In this document: positions 55,181-64,000 of the stretch, piece by piece
Layout: each line of letters opens with the position of its first letter
How positions within the stretch are numbered: the first letter of the stretch is position 1
NCBI GenBank assembly: GCA_950295325.1
Contig: OX485808.1
Location: forward strand, 44,043,180-44,107,179
Length of the DNA stretch: 64,000 nucleotides
Source of the DNA: Polytrichum commune
Taxonomy: Eukaryota > Streptophyta > Polytrichopsida > Polytrichales > Polytrichaceae
Direction of reading: 5' to 3'
Made by a program: the position numbers and the translations under genes
Notes under the pieces: generated by a model
Database searches by the model: none
Told to the model about the DNA's origin: nothing
What the model saw: only the letters and a program-made list of their open reading frames with translations

Positions 55181-55443
55181 TGTAATAATCTAGTCCCACA
55201 TGGTGAAAAGGGTAGGTAAGTAGGTCGGAACAAGTTAGGTAGGTCGCTATGGTCTTGGACCATCCAGTGGAGAGCCAATGGGACTTCGTCACATCAGTTC
55301 CTATATCTCCAGAATCGGCTACGTGCATCTATATGTGCACTTAACTAGCAACTCTATGTTTGAACAAAATACCATAGTTGCCTATTCCATCACCTTGTAA
55401 TAAGGTTGAGGCATTTGTAACCAATTAAATAAGAGAGTTTGCA
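55181..55443 (+). mobile_element. possible solo LTR (Copia-like)
   Basis: The 263-bp segment begins TGTAATAATCTAGTCCCACA and ends GAGAGTTTGCA. It has the AGTCCCACA motif common at plant LTR starts and an AATAAGGTTGAGG/ATTAAATAAGAGAG tail. The flanks TTTGG and TTTGT agree at four of five bases. No internal retroelement sequence is present, so it would be an old solo LTR. Confidence 0.4.
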
Positions 55444-57460
55444 TTTGTTTAGGGGGAGTAATAGCAAGGAATTATTTTTCTTGCGAATATAAACAAATTA
55501 TGAGAATGCAAAGGAAAAAAAAAATATGAATATGAAAAATTGCTACAAAAGTTTTGAAGAGGTAAAGTTAGGGCGACACATAGTCGACCTATAGGTTAAT
55601 CCATAATTGCTCATCTAAATTCTAATGCTTGGGCTACGACAATTATCAAAACTCTTATGAGGGTGATTAATCAAAAGCCGCCACTATGTAAACCTTAACT
55701 CCATTTGCCTAATAATATAGATCCCATCCATGTTGGCATTGCCTGACCCTAGTGAGCGGTTAAATGGACTTGGTCGATTGTGAATTCCTCGACCTTCATT
55801 TAATACCCTAAATTGGCATATGGACCAGTGCATCATGGCCATGTGTCAACCCTTCGACTGAGCGTATAAGAAAGCCCATATTGAGCACCTCCACAAATAA
55901 AAGCATGTATTAAAGCTACATTTTTCATTTTAGCCAATAATGTCATAAACAAACCTACCTAGAATTGACTTATTTTTCAAGTGCATTTTTTGAACCAATT
56001 GAATATCTCGATGCAAGTGAAGACTTTAACTCTAATCTAATATGCAGCATAAACGTCCTTGGATGCAAATACATATGTTGTATGTTAAACATCAATGTCA
56101 AGTATGAGTAGATTTTTATTTTTTCTCCTTCACATAAGATTCACAATGTATAATATAATTACAAGGTTTCAAACCCCCAAACATATAAAGCATGCTTCAT
56201 GAACTTGATGAAGCCCATATAGATTGTGTAATTGGTAATTACATTGCGACCCCACGCTCTTTAAGGGTTAACCCCACCCACACGTGCTTGCGAACCTTTC
56301 TTGACCGGCATCGTCAATTGAAACTTGCTTGGGTCACGGCACTACAACCACATCTAAATGAATAGGTTAATGTGGGTGACATCATTTTGAGGGCCCGACT
56401 CATCGTTGAAATGGTCATCCAATGGCATAGATTGATGACACATAAGGCACCATGAAGTCAAGTTCATGCAATACTACAATACTCCATTAGCCTTTCTCTA
56501 AGGGCGTCCCCTCATGGTTCTATAAGACTTGCCCTCAAAATGTCGGTGTGCTTATTGGTATGTTCTAAATGGACCCATCCTAGTTCGTCGTATCAATATA
56601 AGTGGACTCCGTTTCCTAACACCTACCCATAGGGGGTGCAATACATATACGGCCCTATAGGTTTATTGTCGATTCATGTTAGACTAAATTCTATGGAGTA
56701 ATTAATTTGGGGTCTATGGTCGTGATCGAGGTGTTAAATTGTCTTTAAAAGTAATATTTGGGTTTTGTATAAGAATCAACATTTTTACCTTCTCCAATGG
56801 TAGGTGTTGTGAACATGAACCCTTATAAGTTAGGCGTGTAAGAGAATACGGCATAACTTACTTTCACTGAATATAGAAGACCCACATCATATTGCATGGC
56901 CCTCTAAGAGTTAAAGAGGTAAAGAAAGCACATACCCTTCAAATGGCAAGAGGGAATTATCGTATGCTTGCATATGAGCATACCTTTCATTCATCCAACA
57001 TAAAAAGTCTTCAAATAGCATTCAACCTAGAGGTTACATTTTTAGTTGATTGGACACCGAAATTAGTTTCAAATATTCCAAATTGGTCCAGTTCAAGGCA
57101 TTAATTTGAGATGGATTGACCATAAACTCGCAGGGGGTCAAGCTTCTATGTTGGATTGATGAGAGGTGTGCTTTATGTGATAATACTTCTCACCCTTCAA
57201 GACATTGCACCACATTACCATGAGTTGATTGTCTTTTTTATGCATAAAACAATTGTACTTTTTATAGGTCTCACCCCACATTTATGACCCCTAGCACATG
57301 AATGATTGATATCATATATAGATCATCTTAACCTTGAAATTTTAACCCAAAAGTAAGTCAATTTAAATATGTACAAGGTGCAATTACCCCCGTAAATTTG
57401 AGAAGGACAGATTTGTAGGAACACAGTCTCCAACAACAAGGTCATGAACAATTTCCTTGT
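55444..57460. other. gene-poor AT-rich spacer
   Basis: No gene, RNA gene or strong repeat could be supported. Open frames are short and lack protein-like composition. Confidence 0.45.
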
Positions 57461-57462
57461 TA

Positions 57463-58053
57463 ACCCCTAAAGGACCGGGGGTATTTTAGCTTAGGTCATG
57501 TTTTCTTGATTAGCTCTTGTAGCAAGCTCAATTTCTTATTAGTGTGGGGTAATTTTCACGATCGGCACCGTTGAAACTAAAGAAGACTTACATAGCTTGT
57601 TTATGAAAAAAAGATCAACAAGATCGCACAATTTCTGAGAAATTGCCACCGTTGAGAAGATTGATGGAAATTGTTCGGGCAGGGGTACTTCGTACTTATG
57701 CTGGAATCGGATTGCTTACAAATGCTCCAAAACTTCTGAAATATTTACCACATGTAAAGAACATTATGACCCTCATGTGGAATTTTTTTCGTCAAATTCT
57801 GAGGTGTGGAAAAAAGATATGGGACTCTGAAGTCTCCAAGCAATGAGATTGGGCCCAAAAACTGAAAACTCAAAGAATTCGCCAAAAATCCAATCCTTCA
57901 TCATTTTCTTATCAAAAAATACCATTGGATCCATCTCGCAAAAACAACCAGGGTCCTCTCCCGGCAAATTTGGACTTCTTTGGAACAATCCCATCCAATT
58001 TGCACTTTTCTACAATCAAAAGCCCCCTGGGGGCCTTACGGTCCTTTAGGGGT
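57463..58053. mobile_element. MITE with TA target site (mariner/Stowaway-type)
   Basis: Fifteen-base terminal inverted repeats (ACCCCTAAAGGACCG) bound a 591-bp segment flanked by TA on both sides (57461-57462 and 58054-58055). It lacks a transposase frame. Near the right end a small palindrome (GCCCCCTGGGGGC) occurs. The TA target and short repeats suggest Tc1/mariner mobilisation. The repeats are short, so the family is tentative. Confidence 0.55.
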
Positions 58054-58055
58054 TA

Positions 58056-61000
58056 AATTTGTGCTATTACATAACATTTTTTAGATTCGTGACAATGTTA
58101 TGTGAGACTAACAATATTCCACGTAGTATTTCCGGATATTCTCCACATTCAAACTACATAACATTTCTATGGATCTAAATAATGTTATGTAGTATAATAG
58201 GGATCTAGATTGGCTTATCATATTCACAAATCACATGTTTGGAATTGTAATCTTTGGGACTAACACAAACTACTAAGTAGGTACATAGTCTTGCACCGAA
58301 AGGTGGGAAGGTCTTGCATGGAAGAAGACGCTCTTCGTTTATTCTCACTTCTTACAAAAGTCAATGTACTACGAGTACGAGGTAGGTGATCCTAAAACAA
58401 ACAATTTTTTTCTTTGCACCCACTTTTTTTTAGAAAAGTAAACACGCAACTCGTACGAAATGATTAGCAAAACCAAGTTGAGGTTGTCATCATGTTCCTC
58501 TCAATGTATGGAGGTTGTGCAAATATCATACTCCTTCTCAAAGTGGAACATCAATGGCCAAGCAGAGCTTGGGAGCTAAAATGACCATACAAGTCGAGTC
58601 TCCAGTCATGTTCATTATTGAACCCATAATATCAACAAGTTTTGAAGAGACAATATGATCTCATTAAAATATGCATTTTTTATTAGGTTATGCAATCTTA
58701 TTAGATCACCCAACCACACACCACTCAAATATAAGTAACCAAGTTAGGCGTGGTTGGTAACACCTTAGCAATAGCGATATAAGCTTAGTGAGATCATGGT
58801 TTTAACTTTAGGAGGGTGCATTGTTGACTTTCATAGGGACCCTTCCCTCATAAATGATGTGGGGTCTTGATGACGTGGCAGGACGGGACTTCATGGTGCC
58901 TCTCTTTGCAATGCCTCCATGCTTTGCTCATAAAAGTTATTAGTTGGCTTCTAGAAGCTCAAAGTGATGTGGCCAAAGGGAAGGAGTTGGCAAGCCAGTT
59001 TCACCACACCTCATCAAAGTAGCAAAAGACGACACACCTTTCATCCACTCATTCATTATCCTTTTCCATACATCTGAGGGTGAGCCACGAAAAAGGACCC
59101 CAAGGATGAAAGTATCGATAACGGTGCAGTGTTATCATCTACGTGGACCGCTCTTCATCTGTCACACCTCTGCCACAGAGTGGGAAGCGAAGTGGGATAC
59201 CAACGATCACATCCAGGTATGGATGAATAGCCATTCCCAACAGTCTACTTCATCCCCTCTCGTTGGCCGATCACGTGGAGCTTCTTCATCCAGTGCCGTT
59301 GGATGCCAAGTTTCATCGTCCATCCAGTCTCTCGCATCCACAAACCGGATGTCGTTCATACCGCTCGCACCTTATCATCCGTCATATATATATATCTTTA
59401 ATTCCAATGCATGGTTTCCACCTGTGGACCCAAGATATACACGTTTGTTATAAAAATATTTTATTTTATTTTATCGTGTCCCTTACCAAATCCTTAGACC
59501 TGGATCCTTGAAGAAACCGATATTCAAGTTCCAAGTGATGCGGGCATTGAATGTGCATAAACATTGCATGCCTCGACGAGTCATCGCTATACTCTATAAT
59601 TTTGTCACTGCCACAATTAAACTTCATAAATGAAGAAATCCCTTCCAGATGGCCCAAATAAATGACTTTCATATCCCCCCCCCCCCCACAACACATAATT
59701 GAAGAGTTGGCATATTGCATTAACTTTCATCTAATATGAATATATGTGGTGTGTGATTTCATCCATAGTGGCTAGCGGTGAGAAGACAAAGCCTCCTCAT
59801 CCAAGTAGAGCCCAACTAAATTCATTCCAAAGAGTGAACGTCTATGAGTTTGTCTGATCCGTTCATCCGAGGGTTAGCCTCACATATGCCTAGTCGATTA
59901 TAAGCATTTTCATGCTACCAACATAAACATTGCAAATAAGCCATATTTTCATCAATGTCTTGGTTGTAGTTGTGTTTCTCGATTCAATGGAAGTTCAGTC
60001 TTAACATCAAAATTGGAATTTAAATGAATTGCTTAGAAAGAAAATGAATCCATACAAATGAAACAACATGTAATTGATTTTAAGTCATGCATCAAAAATG
60101 TTGATTGTTTTTACCTACATGTCGCTTATCTTCGGTCAATGTGTTTCTATTGATTTAAAAATTATGTTGATTCCACCTTCCATCAATATGTATTTTTGGA
60201 TCATGGGTTTACGGAGCTAAGCTTATTCACCCATGGGACAAGTGCTACTGCCTTTTGTCAAAGACTCGGGGGTGATCTTGATCTTATGAAGGTCCACGTT
60301 ATTTAGAATTCACATAAATTGAGATATATGACGTAGTTTAAAGAAACACTGTATGTAGTTTTGAGAAAAATTGTGTCAAAAATGACCATATCTAAAGTTC
60401 CATTTAGCAGTAATTCCAAACTCAATCACATATCAATAAGAGACCCAAAACAAAGCCCCTTAGTTGCTTGAAGGTTAATATCCATAATTGTCACCATTTC
60501 ACCATTCAATACATGATACCTATTTGTAGAGAGAAGGGATTTGAGGAGTCACGCTATAAAACATTGGAATGGATGACTATTGACTTGGACTATATTAAAT
60601 ATCATATCTAGTGTAGTCCATACTCTCCATCATCGATCCACACTAATTGTCTTGCAATCACTGTTTGGAAACTTAGCGAAGTCATCACATTATGATACTT
60701 GATGCTACATGGCAAGTCACATAGACCACTCTAATTAACATGGCGTACCAATGTTAAATCCTACAACCGTTCATGTATATTTAGTGTAGTTAGTGGTGAA
60801 CGTGCTTTCATGCTTGGGGAAAGTGGTCGTTCCTCTTTGCCTTTTGAACACATGATTCAACGTCCATATATTGGACAGAGTAGATGATGTATCTCATCCA
60901 TCAAGAAACGTGGCGCTGCAACAAAATGGGCCAGGAATTCTGGAACAGATAGCTCATTACGTTGGATGATAATCATCTACACTCTTGTGAACGCGTCACC

Positions 61001-62350
61001 TAGACTAGCCAACTAACGGTCTTTACATTCTATCCAGCATTCATCTACCTGGATGAATAACATGGACAGAGAGAAGTGGGAACATGGTGATAGAAGAGTG
61101 CGAAACGGATTGTTCATCCATAACGATGAAAAACATCCACAATCTGGACAGAAGTAGAGCGTGACCATGTGTCCCTTTGCAAATCGGTCGTCTCTCTCGT
61201 CGCCAAGTGCTTCTGGAGCTCTTGCACTTTTGCAGAGGCTCCCATTAAGCTTCCCGCATATTAGGCCGGAGCTTGTCACTTTCTCCATCTACCTTGTAGA
61301 TAGTATGTATGTTGCCTGGTACATCATACTACTTAACAACCCAGGTGGAAAGTGCGAAATCGACTGGCTCCTGGCGCAGGACTTCGCAGTTGCCGTTTTA
61401 TTTATTAACGTTAGGTGGGACACGAGGGCTGTGTTGTGTAAGAGTATTTTGTTGGAAGAGTCCTCCCAGGCTGCCGAGTGTTACAATTCTTGCTTGTCGA
61501 ATCCAGCAGCGCGGTGGTCGGTGCCAAGGCGAATTCAAATTTGTTCATCCGATGCGTGGCCCTGTTTTGGCAATGGCGGATTTGCACCTTTCTATAAGTA
61601 ACGTTTTTCCAAGACAAAGTGTCTCCTGTTTAACGTTGCTTGGCGCACCTCGAAAACCTGCAGCAGTTTAGAGAGATTTGTTGCTTATGCCGATCATGAG
61701 ATCAACTGATATTTGCTTCCAGCACCCAATCTTACTATGAAGCAGAGACGCGGCCTTCCATCAGGCGTTATGTACATGAAGTGGTGAATACTTGAGATCG
61801 AAAAGCGTCTTGCAAATCTCTTTTTCGACGCAGGTTCGTATTGCCTGTGCTGGACCCTTGGAGAGCGAGTGGCGCTTTTAAGAAGACTTGTTTTGTTGCG
61901 CACATCCGGTATTCGGATGCTCAACAGCTGTTTGTATGCTCACTTGAACTCGAAGTCAAATTCATTTGCATTATGTTCTGAATGAGGTGTGGCAGTGAAG
62001 TTGCTGTATATTTGAGTGATTGACGGTATCGTGGATGTTCCTGGCTCCATTCGAGTAGGCCTCTTCCATCCCTCTCGTTCTTTCCACTTCACTCAGTAAG
62101 TATCCGCGATATGGATACGGATGTGGAGGCTGGCAGCGGCTGGCTAAGGATGCTACGATCTACTAAAGACTTCGCCGCCATGCGACGAGGTTCTGGTGGA
62201 ATGGAATCGTTGTAAATGCACCACAATCCATATTGGAGCGAGTATCACCAGGTTTGGAATTTTCTGCCTTGAAAGATAGGTGTTAAGGATACATGTTAAA
62301 CGCTTAGAGGATAATCAGTAGGAGAATATTTCGCGAGCCTTGCCGTCATC
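58056..62350. other. gene-poor spacer and upstream region of the right-edge gene
   Basis: No gene is supported up to about 61 kb. From 61.1 kb the base composition becomes more balanced, as expected for a promoter and leader of the gene at 62351. It includes a 146-codon plus-strand frame at 61161-61601 without recognisable family that may be an upstream frame or chance. A C-run at about 59676-59687 is present. Confidence 0.35.
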
Positions 62351-64000
62351 ATGGCAGATGTTGCACCTGGTTCAATGGCCTTGTGGCCAAAGCTTCGCCG
62401 TCGTGCTAGTAAAGGATGCAAGTCGTGGAAAGCGAAAGGTAAGCAGAATCCGTACGCATCACTAGGTCTTGAGAAGTTTGCTGTAGTGTATGCCGAGCTT
62501 CAAGCGAGAAGAGACTCAATGGCGGAGAAGGTCGGAGCTCCAGTGTCCATGGTGAGATTCCTATCACGGTCTGCACACAGCCACACCACGGCTCTGTTTT
62601 CACAGGCTTCTTCTGGCAAGGTAAAGTCTCCGTGTGAAGAAGATACTACCCCTGTTGTTGTGTACCTGAAACCCTCTCCTGAAGCAAATTCGAAGTCCGG
62701 AAAGCAAAGAAGAACTGTAGCAGTGAAGGAGCCAGAGAATTCGATTTTAGAGGATGACAAAACCGTTGGGAAGCCGTTGGAGGAAGTTTCTCTTCGACGA
62801 GATGATAGTGTGAGAGTGCTACCTGCGAGGACAAGTGTGGAGGTGACGCTGGAGAGAGAAATTTCGTTGAAGGATGCGTTTCCCATCCTTCCACTGCGGG
62901 GAGAACGTTCTTTGAAGAGGCGTGGACAGCAGCAGGTGTATTTGCGGGAGAAACGGTGGAGGCACGTAACGAAATCAGCAGTTGTATTGGCCGTAAGTGT
63001 GATCGTGTATACCGTAAACAGAGTCGCAGATGTGGGAGGCTCGGCATTGGGAGTTCTCTCTTTCGGTATAGTTGTTCGTCGATGGCGGAAGAGCAAACAA
63101 TTTTTGTCCCGTCTCTTTGCTGCTATTGCGAAGTTCATCATCGGGCCCTTGCATTCCCACATCACTTCTCTGGGAGGAAGTAGAAGGTTGAGCTCTGTTC
63201 CTACTATTAGCATTAGTAATCACGAAGACACTGAGCACAGTAATGTTCGTACTGGAGCTCGAATTAGTGCTTGTTGCTCACCTGTTCAGCGCAGTCCCAT
63301 CTTCTCCTTACCTGTTTCGTCCCCCAATTCTTCTCCTAGTTTTTCCCTCCCCTCCCCATCCTCCCCAAACGTCATCGAACCCGCTGTTACTTCCTTGTGT
63401 GAAGACCGTTCCAAGATCTGCAGGACTGACTCGGCACCTATTCTGTCCGCCTCTCCTAGGAGCGATGCTAGTTCCCCCCCTTCTAGTGTAGAAAGGGCTA
63501 ACAAACTTAGTCACTTCAAGGATAAGATATTCAAATCCTTTCCGCTGAACAGAGCAGTTAGTAATGAGAGAGAAATCGCATGTTGTGCGTCGTCTAGCTC
63601 AATGTCTGAAGGTATTCATGGATCATTTTCACGATCTGAGGTTCCGGAGGTCAGCAGTTCGTCTCCCATAACAGAGAACGAAAACAGAGGATTGAATGTC
63701 GACGATCCGGTCGTGAAGAAGAAATCGTTTCTTCAGCGAAGATCACTGTCTAGAATTGATGATAATGCAAGGGAAAGGTCGGATGGTACATCAAGTAGCC
63801 CTCGCACATTACAATTTGCGAAGTTGAGAATCAGTATCTCTCGTTTGGATGACGATATCAACAACACATCCACATTACAAAACTCGCCCCGTACCCTACG
63901 CCTTGGGAAGCTGAGAATTAGTACTTCAATGAAGGATTCGCCCAGGAAGGTTGAAGACGATTATGTTAATAGCAGGGCGCAGTGTAGCAGCCCTGGGCGG
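62351..64000 (+). CDS. ZCF37-like membrane-anchored protein, 5' part
   Basis: An uninterrupted frame of 550 codons starts at ATG 62351 and runs off the window. The N-terminus carries QNPYASLGLEKFAVVYAELQ, then ARRDSMAEKVGAPVSMVRFL and a VVVYLKPSP strand. This pattern resembles the plant-specific ZCF37-like family (Arabidopsis members have NPY…GL-KF, an L-EKR helix and a VRF motif); the assignment comes from memory of that motif. Residues about 209-243 form one long or two short hydrophobic segments (SAVVLAVSVIVYTVN; SALGVLSFGIVV) flanked by basic residues, so membrane anchoring is likely. The remainder is Ser/Pro/Arg-rich and probably disordered, with a repeated motif (SPRTL…KLRIS) near residues 493 and 525. 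No intron is visible in this part. It is probably a host gene. Function is unknown. Confidence 0.6.
   Translation, partial: MADVAPGSMALWPKLRRRASKGCKSWKAKGKQNPYASLGLEKFAVVYAELQARRDSMAEKVGAPVSMVRFLSRSAHSHTTALFSQASSGKVKSPCEEDTTPVVVYLKPSPEANSKSGKQRRTVAVKEPENSILEDDKTVGKPLEEVSLRRDDSVRVLPARTSVEVTLEREISLKDAFPILPLRGERSLKRRGQQQVYLREKRWRHVTKSAVVLAVSVIVYTVNRVADVGGSALGVLSFGIVVRRWRKSKQFLSRLFAAIAKFIIGPLHSHITSLGGSRRLSSVPTISISNHEDTEHSNVRTGARISACCSPVQRSPIFSLPVSSPNSSPSFSLPSPSSPNVIEPAVTSLCEDRSKICRTDSAPILSASPRSDASSPPSSVERANKLSHFKDKIFKSFPLNRAVSNEREIACCASSSSMSEGIHGSFSRSEVPEVSSSSPITENENRGLNVDDPVVKKKSFLQRRSLSRIDDNARERSDGTSSSPRTLQFAKLRISISRLDDDINNTSTLQNSPRTLRLGKLRISTSMKDSPRKVEDDYVNSRAQCSSPGR

Noticed and set aside
61161-61601. 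146-codon frame upstream of the right-edge gene
   Set aside because: Composition and lack of recognisable motifs fit chance or an upstream leader frame.
1-64000. tRNA or rRNA genes
   Set aside because: No cloverleaf with A and B box spacing and no rRNA-like conserved block was recognised by reading. A covariance-model scan would settle it.

Overview
The window looks like nuclear DNA of a land plant. It has GT-AG introns with pyrimidine-rich acceptors, TTTAGGG-type telomere-box motifs, CT-rich leaders, plant-style PIF/Harbinger genes, and at the right edge a gene resembling the plant ZCF37-like family. The sparse genes, long AT-rich spacers and mix of transposon families fit a large genome, perhaps of a non-seed plant. 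I cannot fix the lineage from sequence alone.

Left to right: (1) 0.1-0.9 kb, minus strand: the 3' end of a gene whose last exons carry an amino-methyltransferase-like motif. (2) 2,229-19,340: a 17.1 kb element with perfect 28-bp terminal inverted repeats (TIRs) and a 4-bp target duplication (CTTT). It carries a transposase-like gene of DUF7869 type near its left end (minus strand). It also carries a long multi-exon plus-strand gene predicted to join a ParB/DGQHR-like domain, a DNA-methyltransferase-like fold, a charged linker and an NLI-interacting-factor (NIF/FCP1-like) phosphatase-like domain. About 30 copies of a 20-bp near-palindrome (TTTGGGTCG-NN-CGACCCAAA) lie in an array between the two genes, in every intron I could define, twice inside coding sequence, and, decayed, near the right end. 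I saw none outside the element. This is the main candidate for an undescribed system. (3) 21.8-25.3 kb: a nine-exon Plavaka-like (KDZ group) transposase gene, broken. (4) 27.0-29.7 kb: a convergent PIF/Harbinger nuclease plus Myb/trihelix pair, both open. (5) 30.6-34.7 kb: a five-exon gene I do not recognise, with tandem repeats in its first intron. (6) 37.9-38.4 kb: a Tourist-like MITE. (7) 38.5-47.1 kb: a LINE fossil with reverse transcriptase, RNase H and a C-terminal restriction-like endonuclease region (Dualen/RandI-like), split by a roughly 4 kb GC-rich insertion. (8) 49.1-52.5 kb: an inverted-repeat hairpin followed by an eroded Crypton-like tyrosine recombinase gene. (9) 53.0-55.1 kb: local tandem duplications around a possible organelle-targeting first exon. 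(10) 55-62 kb: gene-poor sequence with a possible solo LTR and a TA-flanked MITE. (11) 62.35-64.0 kb: the 5' part of a host gene with a ZCF37-like N-terminus.

How the parts may work together (inference): in the 17 kb element, the transposase-like protein would mobilise the unit. The ParB/methyltransferase-like protein is a candidate to recognise or modify the shared palindromes. Local diverged tandem duplications recur throughout the window. No tRNA, rRNA or CRISPR was recognised.
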